From assembly GCF_001427785.1 (NCBI RefSeq), contig NZ_LMHM01000013.1, positions 886,906 through 949,737 on the forward strand: a stretch of DNA of 62,832 nucleotides. The letters are read 5' to 3'. Below the pieces are notes generated by a model. It saw nothing but the letters and a program-made list of their open reading frames with translations, did no database searches and was not told the DNA's origin. This DNA is from Lysobacter sp. Root690. GTDB lineage: Bacteria; Pseudomonadota; Gammaproteobacteria; Xanthomonadales; Xanthomonadaceae. Positions 42,495 through 52,129 of the stretch are shown one piece after another. The position numbers and the translations under genes were made by a program. The stretch's first letter is position 1, and every line of letters begins with the position of its first letter.

Positions 42495-44087
42495 ATGCCC
42501 GTTTCCTTTAGCTTCGCTTCGTTCAATGGCCGCGCCTTGTTCGCGCCGCTCGCCGCCGCACTGGCCCTGTGCAGTCTCGCTCCCGAAGCCGCCGCGTTGT
42601 CCAAGCGCGATCAGGCCGCGGTCGACGCGCTGACCCAGCGCATGCAATCGGCCGAGACCCGTTACCAGTCGGCCCTGGTCAAGATCCGCAACGCCGATCC
42701 CAGCGGCCGCCAGGACAGCGACGCCGCGCTGGAGGACATGGAGGACGTGATCGCGGTCTGCCTCAAGCAGAAGGGCTGCCAGGTCAACACCATGCTGGCC
42801 GGCTACAAGCGCCTGCTGAAAGCCAACGCCGATGCCTCGGCCGCGAACAACGACGACGGCGACGACACGACCGCCCTGGACAGCGACAACTTCGCCGCCG
42901 ACGTGCCCGAGGCCGCGCAGGCGGCCGCGTTGCTCAGCGACGACGGCCAGCGCTTCGTCAAGATGGTCCAGTACAACCCGGCGGTGCAGGCCGGCATCCG
43001 CCGCTGGCTGACCGACATGCGCGGCCCGCTGATGCAGAGCTACGACAACTATCAGTACATGCGCCAGATGATGTGGCCCTCGTTCGAGCGCGAAGGCCTG
43101 CCCGAGGCGTTGCTGTTCGGGATCATGGCCAAGGAATCCAACGGCCGCGTGCATTCGACCTCGCGCGCCGGTGCCGCCGGGCCGTTGCAGTTCATGTTCG
43201 CCACCGGCAAGCGCTTCGGCCTGGGCGACGACGGCAGCGGTTTCGACACCCGTTACGACCCGCGCGCGTCCTCGCAGGCGGCGGCCGAGTATTTGAACGA
43301 ACGTCTGGGCCAGCTCAACAACAGCATCGAGATGTCGCTGGCCGCCTACAACGGCGGCGAAGGCCGCGCGCTGCGCATCAACAACGCCAGCGGCGGGCGC
43401 AATTTCTGGGACGAATCGGTCTACAACCAGTTCCCGGCCGAAACCCGCGACTACGTGCCGATGGTGATCGCCGCGGCCTGGTTGTTCCTGCATCCGCGCG
43501 AATACGGCCTGCAATTCCCGAAAGTCGACAACAAGGCGGCGACCATGCGCCTGGTCAAGCCGACTTCGATTTATGAGCTGACCATCTGCATGGGCAGCAG
43601 TGGCAGCCGCGAGGGCTACATGCGCGCGCTGCGCAACCTCAACCCGCGCTACAAGGGCGAAAACTACCTGGCCGCGGGCACCACGCTCAACGCCACGCCG
43701 AAGATGGTCAGCCTGTACAACCGCTGGTGCGTGCAGGGCAAGCGCGCCGAGCTCGCGCGCACCTTGGTGATGAGCGATGCGACCACCGCGATCGTGCGCA
43801 CCGGCCCGTTGACCGTATTGCCGGCCGACGCCACCGGCGAAGACGGCACCGTGCCGGTCACCGTCGCCACCGGCGTGCCGACCACGGTGGCCACCGGCAA
43901 GCCGGCGCCGGCCAAGAAGCCCGCCGCGCCGCGCACCCACAAGGTGCAGCGCGGCCAGACCCTGACCGATGTCGCGCAGAAGTTCCAGTGCGACACCAAG
44001 CAATTGGCCAAGGCCAACGGCATCAAGGGCCCGCGTTACATGGTCAAGCCGGGGCAGACGCTGAAGTTGAGCGGCTGCGGGGGCTGA
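42495..44087 (+). CDS. Lytic transglycosylase with LysM domain (MltD-like)
   Basis: 530 residues from ATG 42495. A signal peptide (LFAPLAAALALCSLAPEAAA) is followed by a helical region, the SLT domain with MAKESNGRVHSTSRAGAAGP (catalytic Glu214) and AYNGGEGRALRINNASGG, and then a C-terminal LysM at about 478-526 (KVQRGQTLTDVAQKFQCDTK). A low-complexity Thr/Val linker separates the domains. It cleaves peptidoglycan glycan strands with anhydro ends in the periplasm. It is longer than E. coli MltD and has a different N-terminal helical domain. No lipobox is seen. Confidence 0.9.
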   Translation: MPVSFSFASFNGRALFAPLAAALALCSLAPEAAALSKRDQAAVDALTQRMQSAETRYQSALVKIRNADPSGRQDSDAALEDMEDVIAVCLKQKGCQVNTMLAGYKRLLKANADASAANNDDGDDTTALDSDNFAADVPEAAQAAALLSDDGQRFVKMVQYNPAVQAGIRRWLTDMRGPLMQSYDNYQYMRQMMWPSFEREGLPEALLFGIMAKESNGRVHSTSRAGAAGPLQFMFATGKRFGLGDDGSGFDTRYDPRASSQAAAEYLNERLGQLNNSIEMSLAAYNGGEGRALRINNASGGRNFWDESVYNQFPAETRDYVPMVIAAAWLFLHPREYGLQFPKVDNKAATMRLVKPTSIYELTICMGSSGSREGYMRALRNLNPRYKGENYLAAGTTLNATPKMVSLYNRWCVQGKRAELARTLVMSDATTAIVRTGPLTVLPADATGEDGTVPVTVATGVPTTVATGKPAPAKKPAAPRTHKVQRGQTLTDVAQKFQCDTKQLAKANGIKGPRYMVKPGQTLKLSGCGG

Positions 44088-44539
44088 TCCGCACTGCGCG
44101 GTGTCGCGGGCTGACGCATGGATGTGCACAGCTCCGCTCTAGACGGCTTCGTCGCCATGGCGACCAAGCCTTCCGTTGCCAGGCTGGCTAGGCAAACGCG
44201 TCCGGCGATCTGTCGTCGCGACAGTCGCGGCGGTCGAGCCGGATCGCAACTTCATCGGCGCATCGATCCTGCCGATGGGGTCGATCCCGGCTTGTGGTGT
44301 TTGCAAGCCGACACCAACACGGCCTGCCGTGCGTATTCGCCGCGATGCGCGGCGACCGGGCCGATGCGCGCGCCAGTGCCGCGTTTCAATCGCCGTGAAG
44401 AGAATTCGGTTTTCGCCGCGACCCTGGCGAGTCAGACACGTTCGCGCGAATGCATCGAGGCCATAATCGATCAAGCCGGCATCGCAGCCGGCGCCGCGCC
44501 GGTACGCGGATCGGTTGCGATCACTCAGGATGCAAGCGC
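44088..44539. other. Intergenic, no credible gene
   Basis: About 450 bases between the MltD-like gene and the YhhN gene. One frame stays open from 44118 but has no ribosome site and odd composition. No repeat, RNA gene or promoter I can defend was found, apart from AGGA 9 bases before the next start. Confidence 0.5.
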
Positions 44540-45220
44540 ATGAATCAGACGATCGACGATTCCGTGACCGCGCCGCGCGCATGGCGGGCGGCGGTGGCCG
44601 CGTCGGCCTTGCTCGCGATCGCCGGCGCCTATTTTTCGCCATGGCTGCACTACCTGTTCAAGCCGCTGACCACGCTGTTGATAGTGGCCATGGTCTGGCG
44701 CCACGGGCGCGTGGCCGAGCCCGGTTATCGCCGCGCGATCGTGATCGGCTTGCTGCTGTCGACTTGTGGCGATGTGTTCCTGATGCTGCCCGGCGACTGG
44801 TTCGTGTTCGGACTGGGCTCGTTCCTGTGCGCGCACATCGCGTATCTGCTCGGGCTGGCGCGGCGCGCGCGCCTGTTCGCGCGGGTGTGGCCGTATCTGG
44901 CCTATGCGCTGCTCGCCGGCGCGGTGTTGAGCGTGCTGTGGGCGCATCTGCCGGGCGAACTGCGCATCCCGGTGATCGTCTACGTGGCGGTGCTCGCGGC
45001 GATGGCGGCGCAGGCCGCGGCGGTGTGGCGATGCCATCGCTCGCGGTCGACCGCGCTCGCGGCGCTGGGCGGCGCGTTCTTCGTCGCCTCCGATGCCACC
45101 CTGGCGATCGACCGCTTCGCCGCGCCGTTCGGCGCCGCGTCGGCGGTGGTGCTGGCGACCTACTGGATCGCCCAGAGCCTGATCGGTCTGTCGGTATGCA
45201 CGTCGCACAAGCCGGAATAG
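44540..45220 (+). CDS. YhhN-family membrane protein (lysoplasmalogenase-like)
   Basis: 226 residues with about eight transmembrane helices covering most of the length (WRAAVAASALLAIAGAYFSP, PLTTLLIVAMVWRHGR, RAIVIGLLLSTCGDVFLMLP and so on). The motif KPLTT and a conserved Gly-Asp near GDVFLMLPGDWF, plus a terminal SDATLAIDRF segment, identify the YhhN/TMEM86 family. Human and some bacterial members hydrolyse lysoplasmalogen vinyl-ether bonds. Whether this one does is not shown. ATG 44540 is preceded by AGGA at 9 bases. It is monocistronic. Confidence 0.85.
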   Translation: MNQTIDDSVTAPRAWRAAVAASALLAIAGAYFSPWLHYLFKPLTTLLIVAMVWRHGRVAEPGYRRAIVIGLLLSTCGDVFLMLPGDWFVFGLGSFLCAHIAYLLGLARRARLFARVWPYLAYALLAGAVLSVLWAHLPGELRIPVIVYVAVLAAMAAQAAAVWRCHRSRSTALAALGGAFFVASDATLAIDRFAAPFGAASAVVLATYWIAQSLIGLSVCTSHKPE

Positions 45221-45327
45221 AGGTGAGCGCCACGGTGGCGATGCGACGCCAGAAACCGTTTTAAAGCGCGCCCACGAAGCGCGGCGACGGCGAGCCGCCG
45301 CGCAACCACCATCCGACTCTCGATTGC

Positions 45328-46386
45328 CTAATCCCGATCCCGCTTTTTAGTCTCTTCGCCCGCGTCCTTCGCGGCCCCATCCGCGGGCGCCACCGCCTCG
45401 CGCGCCTTGTTCCACCATTGCGCCGCGGTGGCCTTGGCCTTGCCGGTGCCATCCTTGACCGAACCGCTCAGCGCCGCCCAATCGGCCTGCTCCTCGGCGA
45501 AACCGGTGGCGGTGCGCAGCAGTTGCGGGCCTTCGCTGGCGATCATTTCCCAGGTCAGGGTCGCGACCAGGCGCGGCATGAAGATCGCCGAATCGACATC
45601 GCCGCCCTTGGCTTCGACTTTCGCGATCAACGCGACCAGTTCCTTGCGCACTTCCGTCGGCGCGGTCGGATCGACGCTGAGTTTCTTCAGCGCGCTCAGG
45701 CCGTCGCGGGTGCGGCCTTCCTTGAATGCGATGCCGACCGGCGGTATCTGCGCGAACCACGGCTGTCCCAGCAAATGGCCGAGCGCGTCGAAATGCACCT
45801 GCGCGCGTTCCCATTCCTGCTCGCTGGCGGCGAAATACGCCAGCGCCGCGTGCAGCACCACCATGTGTTCGGCCGGCGGCAGATCTTCGCCGGCCTGCGT
45901 CGGCAGCGCCCAGGCCTTCGCGCCCTCCAGCTTGGCCAGTCCGGGCCATTGCTCGCGCTGGAACACCACCGCGCGCAGCGAGGTCGCCGCGGCGCGATTG
46001 AACGCACTGCACGATTGGCCTTCGACGATGTCGCTTTCGGCCAGGGCGATGGTGTTCTTGTTGGCGATCAGCGCGCCGTAGGCCATCAGCACATGCACCA
46101 CGCACAGGTCGGCTTCGCTGAAATCGCCCTTGGGCAGGTCGGCGGTGGGATTGTTGCTCGCCCAGTTTTCGCCGCTCCACTTCAGACCTTTCTGGTACGC
46201 GGTCAGGCCGCCGGGCAGGCCGTTTTCGGACAATCGGCGGTACTGGGTGTAGGTGATGCCGTCGCGCAGTTCGGCCAGTTGTTCGGTTTCGCTCTTGCTG
46301 CCGCACGCGGCCAGGGCCAGAGTCAGTAACGCGACGGTCGCGCTCAGGCAAGCCCGGCGCAGGGCCGGGCGGTGGGTCGATGGCAT
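45328..46386 (-). CDS. Hypothetical lipoprotein
   Basis: 352 residues from ATG 46386, preceded by AAGGAAGGG. The lipobox LAAC gives Cys28. After it come mainly helical segments (EQLAELRDGITYTQYRRLSE, VVLHAALAYFAASEQEWERA, VRKELVALIAKVEAKGGDVD) that read like TPR-type repeats, then a charged C-terminal tail (AVAPADGAAKDAGEETKKRD). I do not recognise the family. It is followed downstream by the convergent YhhN gene and lies just after psd on the same strand, 32 bases after its stop, so it may be in that operon. Confidence 0.75.
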   Translation of the reverse strand: MPSTHRPALRRACLSATVALLTLALAACGSKSETEQLAELRDGITYTQYRRLSENGLPGGLTAYQKGLKWSGENWASNNPTADLPKGDFSEADLCVVHVLMAYGALIANKNTIALAESDIVEGQSCSAFNRAAATSLRAVVFQREQWPGLAKLEGAKAWALPTQAGEDLPPAEHMVVLHAALAYFAASEQEWERAQVHFDALGHLLGQPWFAQIPPVGIAFKEGRTRDGLSALKKLSVDPTAPTEVRKELVALIAKVEAKGGDVDSAIFMPRLVATLTWEMIASEGPQLLRTATGFAEEQADWAALSGSVKDGTGKAKATAAQWWNKAREAVAPADGAAKDAGEETKKRDRD

Positions 46387-46418
46387 GGTCCCTTCCTTAG
46401 GAGAAGCGTTGATGGGGT

Positions 46419-47267
46419 TCAGTCGCTGCGTCGGGCCAGGGCCTGGCCCAGGCGCACCGCGGTTTCCGCGCCCAGGCCGGCGTCCAGCGCGGCCACGCCC
46501 GGCGGCAGCAGCACGATCACGGTCGAGCCGTAATTGAAGCGGGCCATTTCGGCGAAACGCTCCAGGGTGATGGTTTCGCCGCGATAGTCCTTGGTGGTGA
46601 CGATGTCGCCGTAGCGCGGAATCTCCACGCCGCTCCAGACCGTCTCCACGCCCGAGACCAGCAGCGCGCCGACCATCACCATCGCCATCGGCCCGAACTC
46701 GGTGTCGAAGTGGCAGACCAGGCGCTCGTTGCGCGCGAACAAACGCGGCACGTTGCGCACCGCGTCGGGGCCGACGCTGAACAAGCGGCCCGGGACATGC
46801 ACGGTTTCGCGCAGGGTGCCGGTCCACGGCATGTGCACGCGGTGGTAGTCCTTCGGCGACAGGTACACGGTGGCGAACACGCCGTCGCGGAACGGCGCGG
46901 CCGCCGCTTCGTCGCCGCCGAGCAGTTCGGTGGCGGTGAACGACTGGCCCTTGGCCTGGAAGATCTCGCCGTCGCGGATCGGCCCGCATTGGCTGATGCG
47001 GCCGTCGGCCGGCATCAGCAGCACGCGCGGATCGGGATCGGGCACGCGCGCGCCGGGCTTGAGCGCGCGGGTGAAGAAGGCATTGAAAGTCGGGTACGAG
47101 CGCGGATCGGAGTTGGCCGCTTCGCCCAGGTCGACGCCGAACTTGCGCGTCACCGTGTCGATCAGCCAGCGGCTGACGCCGGGGCTGTCGGAATAGGCCA
47201 GCGTGCGCGCGAGCGACGACATCAGCCGGTGCGGCAGGACGTAGGTGAGGGTGGTGACGAGGCTCAA
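46419..47267 (-). CDS. psd: Phosphatidylserine decarboxylase
   Basis: 282 residues. Key segments are [60 protein letters not shown] and the self-cleavage site [14 protein letters not shown]. Ser248 of the GST motif becomes the pyruvoyl group after proenzyme cleavage. The enzyme forms phosphatidylethanolamine from phosphatidylserine at the inner membrane. The start overlaps the stop of the SCO1-like gene by four bases, so the two are translationally coupled. This pairing is not one with an obvious biochemical link. Confidence 0.94.
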   Translation of the reverse strand: MSLVTTLTYVLPHRLMSSLARTLAYSDSPGVSRWLIDTVTRKFGVDLGEAANSDPRSYPTFNAFFTRALKPGARVPDPDPRVLLMPADGRISQCGPIRDGEIFQAKGQSFTATELLGGDEAAAAPFRDGVFATVYLSPKDYHRVHMPWTGTLRETVHVPGRLFSVGPDAVRNVPRLFARNERLVCHFDTEFGPMAMVMVGALLVSGVETVWSGVEIPRYGDIVTTKDYRGETITLERFAEMARFNYGSTVIVLLPPGVAALDAGLGAETAVRLGQALARRSD

Positions 47268-47908
47268 GGCGCGGCCTCCGTCAGCACGGTCATGTCCTTG
47301 GCGATCACGTTCGGGTCGAACGGCGGACGCAGCAGCCCGGCCATGCGGCCCTGCGGATCGAGCACGACCATGCTGGCGCTGTGATCGAGGGTGTACTGGT
47401 CCGCCGGGGCGCCGTCGGGCGCCGGCACCTTGGCGAACACCATGCTCAGCGACTTGGCGAAGCTCTCCAGCGCCGGAACATCGGCGGTGGCGGCCAGGGT
47501 GTCCTTATGGAAGCCGTGGGCGTATTCGCCGATCTTGTCGGGCGTATCGCGCTCGGGATCGACCGAGACGAACAGCACCCGCGGCCGGGTCGCTTCGGGA
47601 ATCGATTCCCAGGCTTTCTGTGCGACCGACATCTGCGCCAGGGTGGTCGGGCACACGTCGGGGCAGTGGGTGAAGCCGAGGAACACCAGGGTCCAGTGGC
47701 CCTTGAGCTCGCCGGGAATCAGCTGGGTGCCGTCGGACTGGCGCAGCGAGAACGCGGGCAGGGTGCGGAGCGGTTCGATCAGGCGGACCGCTTCGGTCTG
47801 CGGCAGCGACGCGTGCCGCACGCTGCCGAAATACTTCTGCGAGGCCCACAGGCCGAGCGCGGCGGCGAGCGCGGCGATGAGGACGATGGCGGTGGTGCGA
47901 TTGAACAT
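47264..47908 (-). CDS. SCO1/SenC-family copper chaperone-like protein
   Basis: 214 residues. A single N-terminal membrane anchor ([20 protein letters not shown]) is followed by a thioredoxin-like domain with [14 protein letters not shown] (Cys82, Cys86) and a downstream His (TLDHSASM, His176), the three residues that bind copper in SCO proteins. SCO1-type proteins help insert copper into cytochrome c oxidase CuA or act as redox switches. No oxidase genes are adjacent. It overlaps psd. Confidence 0.9.
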   Translation of the reverse strand: MFNRTTAIVLIAALAAALGLWASQKYFGSVRHASLPQTEAVRLIEPLRTLPAFSLRQSDGTQLIPGELKGHWTLVFLGFTHCPDVCPTTLAQMSVAQKAWESIPEATRPRVLFVSVDPERDTPDKIGEYAHGFHKDTLAATADVPALESFAKSLSMVFAKVPAPDGAPADQYTLDHSASMVVLDPQGRMAGLLRPPFDPNVIAKDMTVLTEAAP

Positions 47909-47997
47909 GGCGGTTCCAGCGTGTGTGCCGGGCCATGATACCGGCGATGGCCGGCGAGGCGGGTTTGCTTGTGCCCGCAGAATCGAAGGCGTGATAC

Positions 47998-48120
47998 CCC
48001 GTGCTTTTCCCCCATTTGGAAAAGGGGGGCAGGGGGGATTCGCTTTTAGCACCGTACAAACGATGCACTCCGAGCCAAAAGCGAATCCCCCCTGGCCCCC
48101 CTTTTCCAAAGGGGGGAACC
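47998..48120. repeat. Large inverted repeat element (GGGGGATTCGC type)
   Basis: The left arm (CTTTTCCCCCATTTGGAAAA ... GGGGGGATTCGCTTTT) is complementary to the right arm (AAAAGCGAATCCCCCCTGGC ... CCTTTTCCAAAGGGGGG), with about 37 bases between. It is the same family as the elements at 57072-57425 and 62655-62815, but with a different centre. It sits in the spacer before prmB. Confidence 0.85.
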
Positions 48121-48242
48121 CGTCGGGTGGGTTTAGCCAGGAATCACAAGTTCGCGCCTCCCCAAACCCCGCGAAAACCATCGCAAACGCAAGCCAAAAC
48201 GCCCCAAACCGCGCAACCCCCGCGATAACGCCCCTGCCGCCG

Positions 48243-48248
48243 GTATAC
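48243..48248 (+). promoter_or_regulatory. -10 element of prmB
   Basis: TATACT lies about 30 bases before the chosen GTG start. A clear -35 is not visible. The start of transcription near 48255 would leave TTG 48257 almost at the RNA 5-prime end, which favours the GTG. Confidence 0.4.
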
Positions 48249-48277
48249 TGCGCGCCTTGTTTCGCCCTGGACCCACC

Positions 48278-49207
48278 GTGCCCGCTCCCGTCTCCTTCGA
48301 ATCGCTGACCCTCGTCGACCTGATCCGCTACGGCGCCAGCCGCTTCAGCGCGGCCGGGCTGACCTTCGGCCACAGCTACGACAATGCCCTGGACGAGGCC
48401 ACCCAACTGGTCCTGCACGCGCTGCACCTGCCGCACGACCTCAGCCCGGTCTACGGCCAGGGCAAGGTCACCAGCGAGGAGAAGGATGCGGTGCTGGCGC
48501 TGTTCGAACGCCGCATCGGCGAGCGCATCCCGGCCGCTTACCTGACCGGCGAAGCCTGGTTCGCTGGCCTGAGCTTCAAGAGCGACAGCCGCGCCCTGGT
48601 GCCGCGTTCGCCGATCGCCGAACTGATCGAGTCCGGCTTCGAGCCCTGGCTCGGTGGGCGCGAGGTCGAGCGCGCGCTGGACCTGTGCACCGGTTCGGGC
48701 TGCATCGCCATCGCCACCGCGCATTACCACCCCGATTGGCAGGTGATCGGCGCCGACATCAACGACGCGGCGCTGTCGCTGGCGGCCGAGAACAAGGAAC
48801 GCCTGCACACCGGCAACGTCGAACTGCGCAAGTCCGACCTGTTCCAGGGCCTGCGGGGCGAGGTCTTCGATCTGATCGTGACTAACCCGCCGTACGTGAC
48901 CAACGACGAAACCGACGCGCTGCCGCGCGAGTATTCGCACGAGCCCGAACTGGGCCTGCGCGCCGGCGACGACGGCCTGGACCTGGCGCTGAAGATCCTG
49001 CGCGACGCGCCCGATCACCTCAGCGAACACGGCGTGCTGATCTGCGAAGTCGGCGAGGCCGAGCGCGCATTGGTCGAACTGCTGCCGCAGTTGCCGCTGG
49101 CCTGGGTCGAATTCAAGGTCGGCCAGATGGGCATCTTCGTGGCCGAGCGCCACGACCTGGTCGAACACCACGACACGATCAAACGGCTCGCCGACGCGCG
49201 AGCCTGA
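48278..49207 (+). CDS. prmB: Ribosomal protein L3 glutamine N5-methyltransferase
   Basis: 309 residues starting from GTG 48278 (a TTG seven codons earlier is also open). The fold is a class I methyltransferase: SAM motif DLCTGSGCIAIA (135-146), and the NPPY catalytic signature VTNPPY at 202-206. The N-terminal helical domain (LTLVDLIRYGASRFSAAGLT) is the PrmB type rather than PrmC. It methylates a glutamine of L3 in the assembling 50S subunit. A TATACT box lies just upstream. aroC starts about 670 bases later on the same strand, with repeats in between. Confidence 0.93.
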   Translation: MPAPVSFESLTLVDLIRYGASRFSAAGLTFGHSYDNALDEATQLVLHALHLPHDLSPVYGQGKVTSEEKDAVLALFERRIGERIPAAYLTGEAWFAGLSFKSDSRALVPRSPIAELIESGFEPWLGGREVERALDLCTGSGCIAIATAHYHPDWQVIGADINDAALSLAAENKERLHTGNVELRKSDLFQGLRGEVFDLIVTNPPYVTNDETDALPREYSHEPELGLRAGDDGLDLALKILRDAPDHLSEHGVLICEVGEAERALVELLPQLPLAWVEFKVGQMGIFVAERHDLVEHHDTIKRLADARA

Positions 49208-49540
49208 GCCACGCGCGTCGGCGGCCGGTAGCGAAAGGCGGATCGCGCCTTTCGCAGCGCCGCGCGTTGCGCTGATCGCCAGCGTTACGTCCCGGCGCCA
49301 AGCCGGTCGGAACTTATCTGTTGCCGGTGGGCCTGCGGTTAGCGGGTCTGTCGCGAGCGGGTGAGCGCCGGAAGCGAATTTCCGACGAATGCCCGCGGGT
49401 TTCAGCCTCCGTGGCGGATGCGCGTGGGACCTTCGTTACAGCGGAAACCGGGCATGTCGGCTATCGTGGCTTGGGTCGGTGGTACGTTCGCGATAGTGGT
49501 TTGCGGGTGTTGGCGGAAGCGTTCATCGCTTTAGCGTTCG

Positions 49541-49680
49541 GCCCTCACCCCAACCCTCTCCCGCAAGCGGGAGAGGGAGCTGAAACGCGGCGAACCCAGT
49601 CTTCGCGCTGCTTCAAGCACCGATGCACCGCTCCCTCTCCCGCTTGCGGGAGAGGGCCGGGGTGAGGGCCAACGCCAGCC
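49541..49680. repeat. Inverted CTCTCCCGC...GCGGGAGAGGG repeat pair
   Basis: CCCTCACCCCAACCCTCTCC ... and the complementary ... GGGCCGGGGTGAGGGCC bound a 140-base element with two internal palindromes, CTCTCCCGCAAGCGGGAGAG and CTCTCCCGCTTGCGGGAGAG. The rest of 49208-49878 contains no gene I can support. Similar elements lie at 58893-59053 and 31147-31206. Confidence 0.85.
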
Positions 49681-49878
49681 GCCGCGATTGCATCAACCGT
49701 GGTTCCGAGCCCGCAACAATGCTCATTTCCACAAGCGAACGCCGCGTCATACCATCGAAGCGACAAGCGCGACGCAAGCGCAAGCCACGACCCACTTCAT
49801 AAAAAGCACACGCGCAGCACCGAACATTCTCCTCGCCCCACACGCCGGCCGCGACCGGCACGTACCAGGAAACCCGTC

Positions 49879-51009
49879 GTGTCCAGCAACAGCTTCGGAA
49901 AGCTCTTCACCGTGACGACCTTCGGCGAAAGCCACGGCCCGGCGATCGGTTGCGTGGTCGACGGTTGTCCGCCGGGGCTGTCGATCGCGCCGGAAGATTT
50001 CCGTCGCGATCTGGACCGCCGCGCCACCGGCAAGACCCGCCACACCTCGGCGCGGCGCGAGACCGACGACATCGAAATCCTCAGCGGCGTGTTCGAAGGC
50101 CGCACCACCGGCACCCCGATCGGGCTGCTGATCCGCAACACCGACGCGCGCAGCAAGGACTACGGTTCGATCGCCGAACAATTCCGTCCCGGCCATGCCG
50201 ACTACAGCTATTGGCAGAAATACGGCCTGCGCGACCCGCGCGGCGGCGGGCGCTCCTCGGCGCGCGAGACCACCATGCGCGTGGCCGCCGGCGTGATCGC
50301 CAAGAAGTGGCTGGCCGAACGCTTCGGCGTGGTCGTGCGCGGCTTCATGTCGCAGATCGGCGAAGTCGTGCCGAACGCGTACGACTTGGCGGTGGTGGAA
50401 GGCAATCCGTTCTTCTGGCCGGACGCGGCCCAGGTCGCCGAGCTGGAAACCTACATGGACGCGCTGCGCAAGTCCGGCGACTCGGTCGGCGCGCGCGTCG
50501 ACGTGATCGCCGACAACGTGCCGCCGGGTTGGGGCGAGCCGATCTACGGCAAGCTCGACGGCGAGTTGGCGGCGGCGTTGATGAGCATCAATGCGGTCAA
50601 GGGCGTGGAGATCGGCGACGGCTTCGCCTCGGTCGCGTCCAAGGGCAGTGCGCATCGCGACGAGATCTCGCTGCGCGGCTTCGCCAGCAACCATGCCGGC
50701 GGCATCCTCGGCGGCATCAGCACTGGCCAGCAACTGCGCTGTTCGACCGCGTTCAAGCCGACGTCCAGCCTGCGCCTGCCCGGTCGCAGCGTCGACATCC
50801 ACGGCAACGAAGTCGATGTGATCACCACGGGCCGGCACGACCCCTGCGTCGGCATCCGCGCCACCCCGATCTGCGAGGCGATGGTCGCCCTGGTGTTGAT
50901 CGATCAGGCGCTGCGCCATCGCGCCCAGTGCGGCGACGTCGGCACGATCACCCCGCGCATTCCCGCCGACCCCGGTTTCGACCGCCACGAGTCCGGCCAC
51001 GATGACTGA
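49879..51009 (+). CDS. aroC: Chorismate synthase
   Basis: 376 residues from GTG 49879, with AGGAA 8 bases upstream. Family motifs are clear: [60 protein letters not shown] and a C-terminal [20 protein letters not shown]. The enzyme makes chorismate from EPSP with reduced FMN, supplying the precursor of tryptophan whose last enzymes lie further right. The hydroxyacid-dehydrogenase gene overlaps its end by 8 bases, so they form an operon. Confidence 0.95.
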   Translation: MSSNSFGKLFTVTTFGESHGPAIGCVVDGCPPGLSIAPEDFRRDLDRRATGKTRHTSARRETDDIEILSGVFEGRTTGTPIGLLIRNTDARSKDYGSIAEQFRPGHADYSYWQKYGLRDPRGGGRSSARETTMRVAAGVIAKKWLAERFGVVVRGFMSQIGEVVPNAYDLAVVEGNPFFWPDAAQVAELETYMDALRKSGDSVGARVDVIADNVPPGWGEPIYGKLDGELAAALMSINAVKGVEIGDGFASVASKGSAHRDEISLRGFASNHAGGILGGISTGQQLRCSTAFKPTSSLRLPGRSVDIHGNEVDVITTGRHDPCVGIRATPICEAMVALVLIDQALRHRAQCGDVGTITPRIPADPGFDRHESGHDD

Positions 51010-51994
51010 GCGTCCGCGCGTATGGGTGTCGCAGCCGCTGTTCGACGATGTGATCGCGCGGCTGGGCCAGTATTTCGAGGTGTCGGCGACGACCGCGGTG
51101 ACCCAGCACGCACCCGAGGCCGTCGCCGCCGCGCTGCGTGAGGCCGACGGCGCGCTGGTCACGCTCAACGATCCGATCGGCGCGGCGCAGATCGCCGGCG
51201 CCACCCGCCTGCGCGCGATCGCCAACGTCGGCGTCGGCTACAACAATCTCGACCTGCCGGCGCTGAGCGCGGCCGGCATCCTCGCCACCAACACGCCCGA
51301 CGTGTTGACCGAGACCACCGCCGATTTCGGCTGGGCGCTGATGATGGCGACCGCGCGGCGGATTTCCGAGGCCGAACGCTGGTTGCGCGAAGGCCACTGG
51401 CAGCGCTGGAGTTTCGACAGCCTGCTCGGCGGCGACGTGCACGGTTCGACCCTGGGCATTCTCGGCATGGGCCGGATCGGCCAGGCGATCGCGCGACGCG
51501 CGACCGGTTTCGGCATGCGCGTGATGTACCACAACCGCACCCGCCTGGCGGCGACGGTGGAACGCCTGCATTGCGCCGAATACGTCGGCTTCGACGATCT
51601 GCTCGCGCACGCCGATCACCTGATCCTGGTGCTGCCGTATTCGCCGCAGTCGCATCATCTGATCGACGCGGCGGCGCTGGCGAAGATGCAGGCGCATGCG
51701 ACGCTGACCAATATCGCGCGCGGCGGCATCGTCGACGAGAATGCGCTGTGCGACGCGCTCGAACAAGGGCGATTGGCCGCGGCCGGGCTGGATGTCTATG
51801 AAGGCGAGCCCAGGCTCAATCCACGCTTGCTCGAACAGCGCCGGGTGGTGCTGACCCCGCATATCGCCAGCGGCAGTCTGGCCACGCGCCGGGCGATGGT
51901 GGCGTTGGCGGTCGACAATCTGATCGCTGCGTTGGGCCATGGCCCGAATGCCGGCAAGCCGCCGTCGCTGTTGAATGCCGAGATTCGAGATTAG
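51002..51994 (+). CDS. D-2-hydroxyacid dehydrogenase (glyoxylate/hydroxypyruvate reductase-like)
   Basis: 330 residues. The NAD(P)-binding motif [16 protein letters not shown] lies near 151-166 and the catalytic triad Arg240 ([10 protein letters not shown]), Glu269 (YEGEP) and His287 (TPHIAS) is complete. The early [20 protein letters not shown] is typical of the GhrB-type branch. It reduces 2-oxo acids such as glyoxylate or hydroxypyruvate. The exact substrate is not visible. It overlaps aroC by eight bases, which implies coupled translation but not a shared pathway. Confidence 0.9.
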   Translation: MTERPRVWVSQPLFDDVIARLGQYFEVSATTAVTQHAPEAVAAALREADGALVTLNDPIGAAQIAGATRLRAIANVGVGYNNLDLPALSAAGILATNTPDVLTETTADFGWALMMATARRISEAERWLREGHWQRWSFDSLLGGDVHGSTLGILGMGRIGQAIARRATGFGMRVMYHNRTRLAATVERLHCAEYVGFDDLLAHADHLILVLPYSPQSHHLIDAAALAKMQAHATLTNIARGGIVDENALCDALEQGRLAAAGLDVYEGEPRLNPRLLEQRRVVLTPHIASGSLATRRAMVALAVDNLIAALGHGPNAGKPPSLLNAEIRD

Positions 51995-52070
51995 GGATTC
52001 GGGATTGGAAAGCGGATACCTCGAAAGCGAACGTGCTTTTGCGAATCCCCAATCCCCAATCCCGAATCCC
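51994..52070. repeat. 15-base perfect inverted repeat in the gap before asd
   Basis: GGGATTCGGGATTGG (51994-52008) is the exact complement of CCAATCCCGAATCCC (52056-52070). The first arm overlaps the stop codon of the dehydrogenase gene. It belongs to the GGGATTC-type repeats also seen at 8805 and 60926, and may act as a weak terminator. Confidence 0.75.
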
Positions 52071-52129
52071 CGCTTCAAACCGCCGGAAATGGGTCCGGCG
52101 GTCCCCACAAGTCAGGTAACTGAGAACAG

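Noticed and set aside
44118-44543. Open frame between the MltD-like and YhhN genes
   Set aside because: No ribosome site, Arg/Ala/Thr-rich random-like composition and overlap with the start of the next gene.
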